DNA of 64,000 bases from Christiangramia forsetii KT0803 (GCF_000060345.1 NC_008571.1:248001-312000), one strand, 5' to 3'; positions 27,044 through 36,661 are shown, counted from the stretch's first letter. Translations and numbers: made by a program. Notes: a model not told the origin generated them from the letters alone.

Positions 27044-27658
27044 ATGAAGAATATTCTAGTGGCCATTTTAATGCTTGCGGTTATTATTTTAGGGTTTATG
27101 TATTGGGACCAGAAAAATAATGAGAAAGAAAGTCTGGCAGAAAATTCGGCTCTTATTCAGAAGCAAATTAGAAATGTTGGGAAACTTGTAGTAACAGAAG
27201 GAACTTTTTCCCAGGTATTCACCTACAAGAATTCTAAAAGCTTCTATTTTGATGTGCTTTCAGCCCGTAAGAAGGCACTTATTGTTGTGAATGCTGAGGT
27301 AAGTATCGCGTATGATTTGAGCAAGTTGGAAATAGAGATAGATGAAGAAGCTAAAAAGGTGGTGATTAAAAGTATCCCTAAAGAGGAAATTAATATTAAT
27401 CCAAATATTAAATATTACGATGTTACCCAGGATTATCTTAACCAGTTTGAAGCTGAAGATTATAATAAGATCAAATCACGTATTGAAAAAGGGCTTAATG
27501 AAAAGATTGAGAAATCTAGCTTAAAAAAGAATGCGAAGAATAGACTGGTTAGTGAACTTCAAAAAATTTATATTTTAACCAGTAGTATGGGCTGGACTCT
27601 GGAATATGAGAACCAACCCATTACTAATCCTGAAAATCTTGAAAATATTAAAATTTAA
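27044..27658 (+). CDS. DUF4230 family membrane-anchored protein
   Basis: 204 aa. One N-terminal membrane segment (residues 3-20, NILVAILMLAVIILGFMYW) with the rest outside. The family features are VGKLVVTEGTFSQVFTYK, then SARKKALIVVNAEVSIAYDLSKLEIEID (in parts) and YNKIKSRIEKGL. Function unknown. It converges with phhA: the stop codons overlap by 4 bases (TTAA). Confidence 0.82.
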   Translation: MKNILVAILMLAVIILGFMYWDQKNNEKESLAENSALIQKQIRNVGKLVVTEGTFSQVFTYKNSKSFYFDVLSARKKALIVVNAEVSIAYDLSKLEIEIDEEAKKVVIKSIPKEEININPNIKYYDVTQDYLNQFEAEDYNKIKSRIEKGLNEKIEKSSLKKNAKNRLVSELQKIYILTSSMGWTLEYENQPITNPENLENIKI

Positions 27659-29412
27659 GGAGTAACCATTTTTGTTTCGGTCATTTCTAGACCATCCTCA
27701 ATTAAATGGGCGACTTCCGGTCTGATTTTTTTTAGTTTCTGAAGATGATCTTTAATTTGCTCCGCTAACTTTGGATCATCCTCTATTGCTAGCTCATAGA
27801 TCTCCACCGAGAGTAACCAATCTTTAGGATGATGTTTTTTTATGATATCAAATGCAGCGCTAAGGGAAAATTTGGTGTTTTCACCTTTTCTAATATTTCT
27901 TACCGATTCATAGAGAGATTCCAGTTCTTCTCTCTCTGCGTTTTTTTTACTTTTTATAGTTGTGGAAGATGGGTCGTGGGTTATAAGATCAAAAGATTCG
28001 TGATCTGCAGGTCCTGCAAATGCAGAAATGACCTCTTTCCCTACGGCCATATCATATTTTCCCCATTCTGGCTTAAATAATACCTTTTCATTATAAGTGA
28101 CCGTGCAATTTTTAAAACTGATCAAAATAATTTTACCCTGGAGGTTTCTGGTTCCGGTAATAATTTCACCTTCAACTTTTACTCCGCCCTCGAATTCAAA
28201 ACTCACCTTTTCACCTTCATAAATATCATAGGCTCTAAGATCTCTGGGACTCATATCTTCTATAGCCAGATTTATTCCCTTTAATTTGCCAATAGGAGAA
28301 CCAAATCCTTCCGGATGCGTAGAGACACCATGTCCTACCAGTTCTTTTTCCCTTGTAGAAAGTGCAGTTTTTCCATTAGTTTGAATATAAATCGCTTTTC
28401 CCTCATGTTCGATGACATTCGAAAAACTTCCGGAAACTTGAATTCCCGTACTAAACTCAATGGTACCAAGATTTTTGGAGTCAATTAATTTCTGAATTCC
28501 TTCCAGTCCGCCTTTTCTTAAAGCCATTTTGTTAGCGAATTCTTCAAGCACAAGGCTTAAATGAGCAAAGTCCGGGGTGACAAAAAGCTGAGGTTGTGGT
28601 TTAGTGATATCAAATTCTTTTTTCGCTGCTTCAATGGAGTAAGGGAATTTTTCAACAGCATCTGTCATACAGGATTTGCTTTCGCCAATAGATGATAGTA
28701 GTCCTGCACCATAAATTTTCGGGTTTTCCGGAGTTCCTATAAGTCCGTACTCTACAGTCCACCAATGCAAATTTCTAATTTGAGACATTTCACTGGATAC
28801 TACATCTGCATTTTGAAGATCGTCTACTCTCTTTTCAACTTCTTCGATTTTTTCTTTCGGAGTATCTTCCGCTTCCTTTAAAATAGAAAGCTCACGAATG
28901 GCTTCATAAACTTCATAATCATGTGAGCTGGAAATAGCCTTACAGCCAATTTCCCCAAAACGCCTTAGATATTCGGCGTATTCCGGATTGGCGATAATAG
29001 GGGCGTGGCCGGCACCTTCATGGATAATATCGGGAGCGGGAGTATATTTTATATGTTCAAGTTGACGTATATCACTGGCGATTACAAGAACATTGTACGC
29101 CTGAAACTCCATAAAAGCCGCTGGTGGAATAAATCCATCTACAGCAACCGCAGCCCAGCCAATTTCTTCAAGAATACGATTCATTCCATACATATTAGGA
29201 ATGCTATCAATTGATATTCCTGTTTTCTTAAGACCTTCCAGATAAGAATCATGAGCGACCTTGCTTAAATAGTCAACATTCTTTCGCATTACATATCGCC
29301 AGACTGCCTGATTGATGGAGCTGTAATCATCATAATTTTGAGGCTTTATAAATTGCTGAAGATGGGCCGGTAGCCTATCGAGAATTTCGTTGGATTGAAT
29401 ATTATCTAACAT
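27655..29412 (-). CDS. Aromatic amino acid (phenylalanine) 4-hydroxylase with C-terminal extension
   Basis: 585 aa, about twice the usual bacterial enzyme. The catalytic domain fills about residues 1-290: iron ligands His131 and His136 in DIIHEGAGHAP and a Glu in WWTVEYGLIG, plus FVTPDFAHLS. It oxidises phenylalanine to tyrosine with a pterin cofactor and O2. The C-terminal 290 residues are beta-rich (VSFEFEGGVKVEGEIITGTR) then helical and belong to no family I know; this long form is typical of Bacteroidota. Transcribed towards DUF4230. Confidence 0.88.
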   Translation of the reverse strand: MLDNIQSNEILDRLPAHLQQFIKPQNYDDYSSINQAVWRYVMRKNVDYLSKVAHDSYLEGLKKTGISIDSIPNMYGMNRILEEIGWAAVAVDGFIPPAAFMEFQAYNVLVIASDIRQLEHIKYTPAPDIIHEGAGHAPIIANPEYAEYLRRFGEIGCKAISSSHDYEVYEAIRELSILKEAEDTPKEKIEEVEKRVDDLQNADVVSSEMSQIRNLHWWTVEYGLIGTPENPKIYGAGLLSSIGESKSCMTDAVEKFPYSIEAAKKEFDITKPQPQLFVTPDFAHLSLVLEEFANKMALRKGGLEGIQKLIDSKNLGTIEFSTGIQVSGSFSNVIEHEGKAIYIQTNGKTALSTREKELVGHGVSTHPEGFGSPIGKLKGINLAIEDMSPRDLRAYDIYEGEKVSFEFEGGVKVEGEIITGTRNLQGKIILISFKNCTVTYNEKVLFKPEWGKYDMAVGKEVISAFAGPADHESFDLITHDPSSTTIKSKKNAEREELESLYESVRNIRKGENTKFSLSAAFDIIKKHHPKDWLLSVEIYELAIEDDPKLAEQIKDHLQKLKKIRPEVAHLIEDGLEMTETKMVTP

Positions 29413-29494
29413 GATTTAATTTAACTAAAACGTTTGCGTTAAAAGTACAAAATTTGAAACAGAATGGGAAGGATAATCATTGGCGACTGCGCAT

Positions 29495-29520
29495 AAAAAA
29501 GCCCCAATCAAGGGGCTTAA
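29495..29520 (-). terminator. Terminator after the DUF4136 lipoprotein gene
   Basis: aagcccc (29499-29505) pairs with ggggctt (29512-29518); on the minus strand the hairpin is followed by a T run, 12 bases after the DUF4136 stop. Confidence 0.75.
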
Positions 29521-29531
29521 AAGTTTATTTG

Positions 29532-30074
29532 TTATTTCTCCATTCCGGGAGGATATTTCTCCATGATCTTCCCAACGATTTCGTTGATTCGTTCCTGTTT
29601 TTTATTTACTTCACTGGCAAGAGCAGCTGTACCCATTCCCTGCCAAACCAGTTCTTTTCCTTCAGAATCTATAAGGTCTATATAAAGGGTTCCTTCACTG
29701 GTTCTATTCACGGTATTAAAACCGCTTCCCCAGTACCAAGGGTTCCATCCCCAGCCATAGCCGTAATATGGGTAATTGTTCTGATAGATATTAATATTCT
29801 CATTCGTCTTTGTAAATATACTTACAAGAAGATCAGGATTTTCAGATTTTGTAAATCCATTTTTCTGCATTTCCGTTTCAATAGCTCTTAAAATTCTTTT
29901 TTTGTCAAGATCAGAAATTTCAGCTTTATCTATGCCTGGCTTGAAAAAAGCATAAGTTCCATATTTATTAAAGTCGGCCTCACGATCATAGTCTGAAGCA
30001 ACTTTTACACTGCTACATGAAGTTAAAACTACCGCAAACAACAGTAGAACTGGAGTAATTCTTAGAAATTTCAT
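29532..30074 (-). CDS. DUF4136 family lipoprotein
   Basis: 180 aa. The lipobox is VLTSCSS (Cys20). The mature protein starts VKVASDYDREADFNKYGTYAFF, the family's opening block, and has ALRAIETEMQKNGFTKSENPDLLVSI in parts and a Tyr/Trp/Gly-rich loop (NYPYYGYGWGWNPWYWGSG, about 100-118). Probably faces the periplasm or the outer-membrane surface. Function unknown. It is 28 bases from hutU on the same strand. Confidence 0.85.
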   Translation of the reverse strand: MKFLRITPVLLLFAVVLTSCSSVKVASDYDREADFNKYGTYAFFKPGIDKAEISDLDKKRILRAIETEMQKNGFTKSENPDLLVSIFTKTNENINIYQNNYPYYGYGWGWNPWYWGSGFNTVNRTSEGTLYIDLIDSEGKELVWQGMGTAALASEVNKKQERINEIVGKIMEKYPPGMEK

Positions 30075-30101
30075 AGGTTAGAATTTAAATTTATATAAAT
30101 T

Positions 30102-32090
30102 TTAATCCAAAAGATCCTGATCTACTAGGTTGGGAATAGTAACTTTTAATTGCGGATTCATGTTCATTGCGCGTTTGGCTGCGAATATGGCTTCCTCATT
30201 CCTTGCCCAGGATCTGCGGGCAATTCCGTTATTTACATCCCAGAATAACATAGATTTTAAACGATCTTCTGATGATTTATCACCTTCAAGAATCATGCCG
30301 AATCCTCCATTAACAACCTCTCCCCAGCCAACTCCACCGCCATTGTGAATGCTCACCCAGGTCGCTCCTCTGAAACTATCTCCTATAACGTTTTGTATTG
30401 CCATATCTGCCGTAAAGCTCGATCCATCATAAATATTTGAGGTCTCACGGTATGGTGAATCGGTTCCGGAAACATCATGATGATCACGCCCAAGTACTAT
30501 CTGGCCTATCTCTCCACGGGATATAGCGTCGTTAAAAGCCTTAGCAATCGCTATTCTTCCTTCGGCATCCGCATAAAGAATTCTCGCTTTTGAGCCTACT
30601 ACTAATTTATTCTCGCGAGCCCCTTTGATCCATTGAATGTTGTCCTGCATTTGCTGCTGAATTTCGGCAGGTGAATTTTCTTTTAATTTGTTTAAAACCT
30701 CAGTTGCTATTTTATCAGTCTTCTGAAGATCTTCCTCTTTGCCTGAAGCACAAACCCATCTAAAAGGTCCGAATCCATAATCAAAACACATAGGTCCCAT
30801 AATATCCTGAACATAACTCGGGTATCTAAAATCTTTCCCATCTTCGCTCATAATATCGGCCTCGGCTCTGGATGCTTCCAGTAAAAAAGCATTTCCGTAG
30901 TCAAAGAAATAGGTGCCTCTTTTTGTATGCTTATTAATTGCGGTGGTTTGTCTTCTCAAACTTTCCTGAACTTTCTCTTTGAATTTTTCAGGATTTGAAG
31001 CCATCAATTCATTTGCTTCCTCAAAGCCAAGATCAACCGGATAATAACCACCAGCCCATGGATTGTGCAGCGATGTTTGATCGCTTCCCAGGTCTATGTA
31101 AATGTCATTTTCAGCAAAATATTCCCAGATTTCTACCACGTTGCCCTGGTATGCTATGGATATCACTTCTTTTCCAGCTTTTGCTTTTTTGACTCTTTCC
31201 GCAAGTTCTTCTACATTATCAATAACTTCATCTACCCAGCCTTGTTTATGCCTGGTTTGGGTAGCTTTAGGATTTACTTCAGCACAAATGGTAATACAAC
31301 CTGCAATATTCCCGGCTTTTGGTTGAGCGCCGCTCATTCCGCCAAGACCCGAAGTCACAAATAATTTCCCAGCTAAGCCTTCACCAGATTTAGATATCTT
31401 TCTTCCTGCATTTAAAACAGTAATAGTTGTCCCGTGTACGATTCCCTGCGGACCTATATACATAAAACTTCCGGCAGTCATTTGCCCATATTGAGTTACT
31501 CCCAATGCATTGAATTTCTCCCAGTCATCTGGTTTGGAATAATTAGGGATCATCATTCCGTTAGTTACAACAACTCTTGGAGCATTAGCATGGGAAGGGA
31601 AGAGACCCATTGGATGACCAGAATACATTGCCAGAGTCTGTTCGTTATCCATCATCGCCAGATATTGCATGGTTAGAAGGTATTGTGCCCAGTTTTGGAA
31701 TACAGCACCGTTACCACCATAAGTGATCAATTCTTCTGGATGTTGAGCAACTTCAGGATCCAAATTATTCTGAATCATGAGCATGATTCCTTTTGCCTGA
31801 ACACTTTCCCCAGGGTATTCGTCTATTGGTCTGGCGTAAAAATCATAATCGGGTTTGAACCTATACATATAGATACGACCATATTTTTCCAGTTCTTCCC
31901 TGAATTCAGGAAGTAAAGTCTCATGATGTTTTTTGTCAAAATATCTTAATGCATTTTCTAACGCGAGTTTCTTTTCATCGGCATCTAAGATATCCTTGCG
32001 TTTGGGAGCATGATTTAAAGATTGGTCATATATTCTTGCTGCCGGTAATTCGTCGGGTATACCTTCAAGTATAAGATCCTTAAAGTTCAT
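30102..32090 (-). CDS. hutU: Urocanate hydratase
   Basis: 662 aa, longer than the Proteobacterial enzyme (about 556). It converts urocanate to imidazolonepropionate in histidine breakdown, using tightly bound NAD+. The blocks AMYSGHPMGLFPS, VVTNGMMIPNYS, LFVTSGLGGMSGAQPKAGNIAG in parts (GXGGMSGAQ), LGSDQTSLHNPWAGGYYP and MCFDYGFGPFRWV are conserved, and the Cys in this last segment region is present (CASGKEED). The other hut genes are not here, so the pathway is not clustered. It is near phhA, another amino-acid catabolic enzyme. Confidence 0.95.
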   Translation of the reverse strand: MNFKDLILEGIPDELPAARIYDQSLNHAPKRKDILDADEKKLALENALRYFDKKHHETLLPEFREELEKYGRIYMYRFKPDYDFYARPIDEYPGESVQAKGIMLMIQNNLDPEVAQHPEELITYGGNGAVFQNWAQYLLTMQYLAMMDNEQTLAMYSGHPMGLFPSHANAPRVVVTNGMMIPNYSKPDDWEKFNALGVTQYGQMTAGSFMYIGPQGIVHGTTITVLNAGRKISKSGEGLAGKLFVTSGLGGMSGAQPKAGNIAGCITICAEVNPKATQTRHKQGWVDEVIDNVEELAERVKKAKAGKEVISIAYQGNVVEIWEYFAENDIYIDLGSDQTSLHNPWAGGYYPVDLGFEEANELMASNPEKFKEKVQESLRRQTTAINKHTKRGTYFFDYGNAFLLEASRAEADIMSEDGKDFRYPSYVQDIMGPMCFDYGFGPFRWVCASGKEEDLQKTDKIATEVLNKLKENSPAEIQQQMQDNIQWIKGARENKLVVGSKARILYADAEGRIAIAKAFNDAISRGEIGQIVLGRDHHDVSGTDSPYRETSNIYDGSSFTADMAIQNVIGDSFRGATWVSIHNGGGVGWGEVVNGGFGMILEGDKSSEDRLKSMLFWDVNNGIARRSWARNEEAIFAAKRAMNMNPQLKVTIPNLVDQDLLD

Positions 32091-32096
32091 TGTATA

Positions 32097-32267
32097 TTAT
32101 TCTTGAGAGTTGGTTTTCTTGTTATATCCGTATGGGCAATGTCGGCATCCGCTTTCACAGCAATAGCCTCTTTTTAGATGGTATTGTTCAGTAAAACAGC
32201 GATAGCCTTCAGGAGTGAGATAATAGTCTCCATCTTCTAACGGGATTCTTTTTTTCTGAAAATTCAT
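32097..32267 (-). CDS. DUF5522 small Cys-rich protein
   Basis: 56 aa, too short for most ORF callers: MNFQKKRIPLEDGDYYLTPE then GYRCFTEQYHLKRGYCCES, followed by GCRHCPYGY near the C terminus. Five cysteines (C24, C36, C37, C41, C44) fit a compact zinc-binding fold. The family is small and often sits as a tiny gene beside others. The stop (TAA) is 6 bases before the hutU start, so it is probably the first gene of a hutU transcript. Role unknown. Confidence 0.85.
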   Translation of the reverse strand: MNFQKKRIPLEDGDYYLTPEGYRCFTEQYHLKRGYCCESGCRHCPYGYNKKTNSQE

Positions 32268-32299
32268 ACCGCTAAATTACAATTTCTTATCTTGAAAGC

Positions 32300-32626
32300 A
32301 TGATTTTGATCGTCAACAAAAGGCTGCTTTCGGGCAGGTTTAAGGGGATAAGTTTGTGGCCCTTTGTGATACTCCAGAATAAGCAGCTGAAGAAAGACGA
32401 ATATTTTCTGAACCATGAAAAGATACATCTCAGGCAACAACTGGAGCTTCTCGTTTTGTTTTTTTACGTCTGGTATGCCATAGAATTCTTTGTGCGTTAT
32501 CTGGATTGCCGCGACGGAATGCTTGCTTACAGAAATATCAGTTTTGAAAGAGAGGCTTATCGCAGGGAAAATGACCTTAAGTATCTCAAAAAAAGATCTT
32601 TTTGGGCTTTTCGGAAATTTCTTTGA
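32300..32626 (+). CDS. Small HExxH-like protein (possible minimal metallopeptidase)
   Basis: 108 aa. The sequence has NHEKIHLRQQ (about residues 38-47), which contains His-Glu-x-x-His as in zinc peptidases, one membrane-like helix (LELLVLFFYVWYAIEFFV, about 48-65) and a later Glu in FEREAYRREND, which could be a third ligand. This resembles the family of small Bacteroidota proteins related to BlaR1/M56 peptidase cores. Peptidase activity is inference; no partner gene is obvious. Divergent from the DUF5522 gene. Confidence 0.6.
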   Translation: MILIVNKRLLSGRFKGISLWPFVILQNKQLKKDEYFLNHEKIHLRQQLELLVLFFYVWYAIEFFVRYLDCRDGMLAYRNISFEREAYRRENDLKYLKKRSFWAFRKFL

Positions 32627-32689
32627 TGGAATATTTGGTTACATGCAGAGATATGAGAAGAAAAGTTAGATCAAGAATTTAATTCACTG

Positions 32690-32790
32690 CGAATGAGTGA
32701 AACGACTGAAGCAGTCTCATTATTAAAATTTCAAGCTTGAGTTTGCGGCGCTACGATGCTCTCCGCTCGCAAAGACAGCGATGAAGCAAT
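32690..32790. repeat. Intergenic REP-like palindromic region
   Basis: Contains gaatgagtgaaacgactgaagcagtctcatt (short inverted pieces gaatgag/ctcatt) and gctacgatgctctccgctcgc. It resembles the mixture of conserved pieces in the repeat fields at 39 and 53 kb but is shorter and more degraded. Confidence 0.35.
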
Positions 32791-32857
32791 TAGGTTATTC
32801 AAAAATTGATGTGTGTAATTTTGGCTTTTATAAACCACTTAAACTAGTTTTGCAATC

Positions 32858-33787
32858 ATGCAGGACTTTTTTGAAAAAGTAACTTCTGAATCGATTCCAA
32901 ATGAATTTATCACCGAATTCCCCGGTGGTATTAAGCTTTGGATCAAAAGGGAAGATTTGCTGCATCCTGAAGTTTCTGGAAATAAATTTCGAAAATTGAA
33001 GTATAATCTGCTTCAGGCCAAAAAAGAAAATCACGCTAGGATTCTTACCTTCGGTGGGGCTCACTCCAATCATATTTCAGCAACTGCTACGGCAGGTCAA
33101 TTATTAGGTTTCAAAACCATCGGAATAATCCGGGGTGAAGAATTGGTGAATTCTCAAGAAAAATGGAGTCCGACACTAAAATATGCTGCTTCCTGCGGAA
33201 TGAAATTTGAATTTATAAGTCGGGAAAAATACCGAAACAAGGATTCCGAAGGATTTCTACAGAAATTAAAACTAAAATTCGATAAATTTTATCAGGTTCC
33301 TGAAGGTGGAACTAATGAACTTGCTATAAAAGGTTGCGAAGAAATACTTTCAGAAAAAGATAAAGATTTCAACTATATCTGCGCCTCGGTGGGAACCGGA
33401 GGAACTATTGCCGGACTGATCAATTCTTCAGAAGAAGACCAAAAAGTGCTTGGCTTTTCAGCTTTAAATTCAGATTATTTAAAAAATGAAGTTTCAACTT
33501 TGGTAAATAAGGGGAATTGGGAGATCATACTAAATTATCATTTTGGTGGTTATGCAAAAGTGAATGCTGAACTGATCGATTTTATGAACGATTTCAGTAA
33601 AAAATATAAAATCATTCTGGATCCTCTCTATACAGGAAAGTTAGTTTTTGGTATTTTTGACCTCGTAAAATGCGGATATTTCCCCGAAAATTCTAAAATA
33701 CTGGCTATTCATACCGGTGGCTTGCAGGGAATTGAAGGAATGAACCGGTTTTTGAAGAGAAAAGATCTGCCTCAAATTATATATTAG
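32858..33787 (+). CDS. ACC deaminase / D-cysteine desulfhydrase family PLP enzyme
   Basis: 309 aa. The PLP lysine region is ELSGNKFRKLKYNLLQAK-like: EVSGNKFRKLKYN (about residues 39-51; Lys45 or Lys48 is the candidate). TFGGAHSNHISATATAG binds substrate and SVGTGGTIAGLI the cofactor phosphate. The family breaks down 1-aminocyclopropane-1-carboxylate or D-cysteine; the substrate cannot be told from the sequence. A TAATTTTG element (32816-32823) is 35 bases before the ATG. It runs straight into the glucosaminidase gene (one base between). Confidence 0.88.
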   Translation: MQDFFEKVTSESIPNEFITEFPGGIKLWIKREDLLHPEVSGNKFRKLKYNLLQAKKENHARILTFGGAHSNHISATATAGQLLGFKTIGIIRGEELVNSQEKWSPTLKYAASCGMKFEFISREKYRNKDSEGFLQKLKLKFDKFYQVPEGGTNELAIKGCEEILSEKDKDFNYICASVGTGGTIAGLINSSEEDQKVLGFSALNSDYLKNEVSTLVNKGNWEIILNYHFGGYAKVNAELIDFMNDFSKKYKIILDPLYTGKLVFGIFDLVKCGYFPENSKILAIHTGGLQGIEGMNRFLKRKDLPQIIY

Positions 33788-33788
33788 T

Positions 33789-34595
33789 ATGAAAATTAGA
33801 CACCTTTTAGTTCTTTTGTTGATCGTTGTTTTTGCTGCTTCGTGTGGTAGTAAAAAGAAAGTGGTGACCAGAAAGGATAATGTTGAAATGGATAATAGAG
33901 GAGAAGAGAATCGTGAAACTCCTGCTGAGGTGGTAGATGATGTGAAAGAGAAGATGCCCCGTAATTCTTATCATTATCGAATTGAAGATTATATCAGGGA
34001 TTACGCATCTATTGCCCAAGAAGAAATGAAATTATATAAAATTCCTGCAAGTATTACGTTGGCGCAGGGAATTCTGGAATCGGGGGCCGGAAATGGAGAA
34101 TTAACCAGAAGAGCGAATAATCACTTCGGAATTAAATGTCACGACTGGAAAGGTGAAAAAGTTTACCATGATGATGATCGGCGTGGGGAATGTTTTAGAA
34201 AGTATAAACACGCAAAATACTCCTATCGCGATCACTCTTTATTTCTATCTGGACGGGGGCGCTATTCTGAATTATTCGAACTTGATGCAGATGATTATAA
34301 AGGCTGGGCCAAAGGTTTGAGAAAAGCCGGTTATGCTACAGATCGCAGGTATCCGGACAAACTTATAGATCTTATCGAAAGATATGAGCTGTACCAGTAT
34401 GATTCAGGAAAACAGGCGACGAAATATGCGGTAAAACCTCAGGAAACAAAGAATTCTGAAACTCATGTGGTAAGAAAAGGGGATACCTTGTATTCAATTT
34501 CAAAAAAATATAATACTTCCGTAGAAGATATTAGAAGAATGAATGGGCTTAATGGAAATACAATTTCTATTGGCCAGGTTTTAAGTATAAAATAA
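33789..34595 (+). CDS. Glucosaminidase-domain lipoprotein with LysM
   Basis: 268 aa. The lipobox VFAASC gives Cys20. A glucosaminidase domain fills about 60-200 (YASIAQEEMKLYKIPASITLAQGILESGAG in parts, NNHFGIKCHDWKG, FRKYKHAKYSYRDHS), the same type as FlgJ and related peptidoglycan hydrolases, with a probable catalytic Glu in ILESGAGNGEL. A LysM carbohydrate-binding motif lies at 222-267 (THVVRKGDTLYSISKKY). It starts one base after the PLP-enzyme stop. Confidence 0.9.
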   Translation: MKIRHLLVLLLIVVFAASCGSKKKVVTRKDNVEMDNRGEENRETPAEVVDDVKEKMPRNSYHYRIEDYIRDYASIAQEEMKLYKIPASITLAQGILESGAGNGELTRRANNHFGIKCHDWKGEKVYHDDDRRGECFRKYKHAKYSYRDHSLFLSGRGRYSELFELDADDYKGWAKGLRKAGYATDRRYPDKLIDLIERYELYQYDSGKQATKYAVKPQETKNSETHVVRKGDTLYSISKKYNTSVEDIRRMNGLNGNTISIGQVLSIK

Positions 34596-34596
34596 T

Positions 34597-34658
34597 CGTC
34601 ATTCTGAATTTATTTCAGAATCTTGATTTAAAAACCCTGAAATAAGATCTGGGGGACG
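34597..34658. repeat. REP-like hairpin repeat
   Basis: cgtcattctgaatttatttcagaatct with TTCTGAA...TTCAGAA arms, then an accctgaaataagatctgggg. It is the same family as the gtca-c-tgaa-cttgtttcagg elements in the repeat fields at 39 and 53 kb. Confidence 0.6.
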
Positions 34659-34678
34659 TATAAAATAAAAGATCATTT

Positions 34679-35968
34679 ATGATTTATAAGAGAAGTAGTC
34701 AGTTATTCGCAGATGCACAAAAAGTGATTCCCGGCGGGGTGAACTCTCCTGTAAGGGCTTTTAAGGCGGTAGGAGGTGAACCAATTTTTATTGAAAAGGC
34801 CGAAGGGGCTTATATATATGATGAAGATGGGAATAAATTAATAGACTATATCAATTCCTGGGGGCCACTTATTTTGGGGCACGCTCATAAACCTGTTATT
34901 GATGCGGTTATTGAAAAAGCAAAAAAAGGTACTTCCTTTGGAACACCTACAGAAATTGAAACGAAAATAGCGGAACTGGCAGTAAAAATGGTTCCGAATA
35001 TTGATAAAATAAGAATGGTGAATTCAGGTACAGAAGCCTGTATGAGCGCCGTTCGTCTTGCCCGCGGATTTACGGGAAAAGAGAAGATCATCAAGTTCGC
35101 CGGCTGTTATCACGGTCATAGTGACTCTTTCCTTATTCAAGCCGGAAGTGGTGCGGTCACTTTTGGAACGCCAAACAGTCCCGGGGTTACCCAGGGGACT
35201 GCAAAGAATACGTTATTAGCAGACTATAATGATCTGGACAATGTAAGGAAGGTGATTGAAGCCAATAAAGAAGAAATTGCCTGTATCATTCTGGAGCCGG
35301 TTGCCGGGAATATGGGTTGTATCCCACCTGCGGAAGGATTTTTGGAAGGACTTAGAAAATTATGTGATGAAACGGGAATTCTCCTGATTTTTGATGAGGT
35401 AATGACGGGATTTAGACTTGCCGCCGGAGGAGTGCAGGAAAGGGCAGGAGTAAAGGCCGATATTGTGTGCTTCGGAAAAGTAATCGGTGGAGGCTTACCT
35501 GTAGGTGCCTTTGCCGCCCGAAATGAAATTATGGATTACCTGGCTCCGGTTGGTCCTGTTTATCAGGCGGGAACACTTAGCGGAAATCCACTAGCGATGG
35601 CTGCCGGTTTAGCAATGCTTACAGAATTGGATAGTAAAAGAGGGATTTTTGAAAGCCTTGAGAAAAAGACCAAATATCTGCATGAAGGGATGGAAAAAGT
35701 CCTGACTGAAAATAAAGTAGATTTCACGATAAATAGAATTGGATCAATGATTTCAGTTCATTTTGGAACAGAGCCGGTAACCGATTTTGCTTCCGCAGCT
35801 AAATCTGCAAATCTTGGTGTTTTCAATAAATTTTTCCACGGAATGCTGGAAAACGGAATTTATATCGCACCAAGTGCTTATGAAACATGGTTTATTAGTG
35901 ATGCACTTTCTTATGAAGATCTGGATACCACAATTGCAGCGGTAGATAAAGTAGCTAAGACTCTGTAA
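34679..35968 (+). CDS. hemL: Glutamate-1-semialdehyde 2,1-aminomutase
   Basis: 429 aa. Converts glutamate-1-semialdehyde to 5-aminolevulinate in the C5 route of heme synthesis. The PLP lysine is Lys267 in [15 protein letters not shown]. The substrate-gate motif [13 protein letters not shown] (21-33), [18 protein letters not shown] and the DEVMTGFR segment are present. A clean terminator follows. Confidence 0.96.
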
Positions 35969-35996
35969 TAGATTCATCTTAGAAAATATTTAATCG

Positions 35997-36031
35997 AACC
36001 TCACAGGTTTCAAAACATGTGAGGTTTTTTT
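35997..36031 (+). terminator. Terminator after hemL
   Basis: The stem aacctcaca pairs with tgtgaggtt, then seven T. Confidence 0.85.
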
Positions 36032-36045
36032 GGTTGAAGTTTTTC

Positions 36046-36642
36046 TTAGAACTTTCGTTTCTTAAAATAAAAATTCTGATCCTCTTTAGTGATCTCACGT
36101 ATTACTTTACAGGGATTTCCCGCTGCAATTACATTAGCTGGAATGTCTTTGGTTATAACACTCCCAGATCCAACTACCGTATTGTCACCTATATTCACCC
36201 CAGGATTGATCACCGTATTTCCGCCTATCCACACATTATTGCCAATAGTTATTGGAATAGCATATTCTAAACCCTGATTTCTCTTTTCGGCATCTATAGG
36301 ATGTCCCGCAGTAAATAGGCTAACGTTGGGTGCTAACATTACGTTGTCGCCAATTTTTACTTCAGCACAATCTAAAATGGTGCAATTATAATTAGAGTAG
36401 AAGTTTTTACCCAAGGTAATATTATATCCATAATCACAGTGAAATGGCGGTTCTATATAAAAATTCTCTTTCGTTGAACCCAGTAATTTTTTAAGATGGT
36501 TATTACGTTCTTCCACAAATTCGGGAGAAATAGAATTTATTTTAAAACAGGTTTTTTGAGCATAGATACGTTCTTTCGAGAGCTCGGGATCTGAAGCTAT
36601 GTAAGGCTTTTGTGAAAGCATTTTATCTTTTTCGGAAGACAT
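36046..36642 (-). CDS. Maltose/galactoside O-acetyltransferase-like LbH protein
   Basis: 198 aa. A left-handed beta-helix of hexapeptide repeats follows a short helical N-terminal domain (MLSQKPYIASDPEL). The catalytic His lies in SLFTAGHPIDAE. Blocks IGNNVWIGGNTVINPGVNIGDN (in parts) and the C-terminal PANVIAAGNPCKVIREI are typical of maa/lacA enzymes, which transfer acetyl from acetyl-CoA to the 6-OH of sugars. The natural sugar cannot be inferred. 20 bases upstream on the same strand is the GH3 gene. Confidence 0.9.
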   Translation of the reverse strand: MSSEKDKMLSQKPYIASDPELSKERIYAQKTCFKINSISPEFVEERNNHLKKLLGSTKENFYIEPPFHCDYGYNITLGKNFYSNYNCTILDCAEVKIGDNVMLAPNVSLFTAGHPIDAEKRNQGLEYAIPITIGNNVWIGGNTVINPGVNIGDNTVVGSGSVITKDIPANVIAAGNPCKVIREITKEDQNFYFKKRKF

Positions 36643-36661
36643 ACTTTTAAGGTTCTAAATT

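Noticed and set aside
30995-31916. Several plus-strand frames antisense to hutU (60-99 codons).
   Set aside because: They have no homology-like motifs and are shadows of the hutU coding strand.
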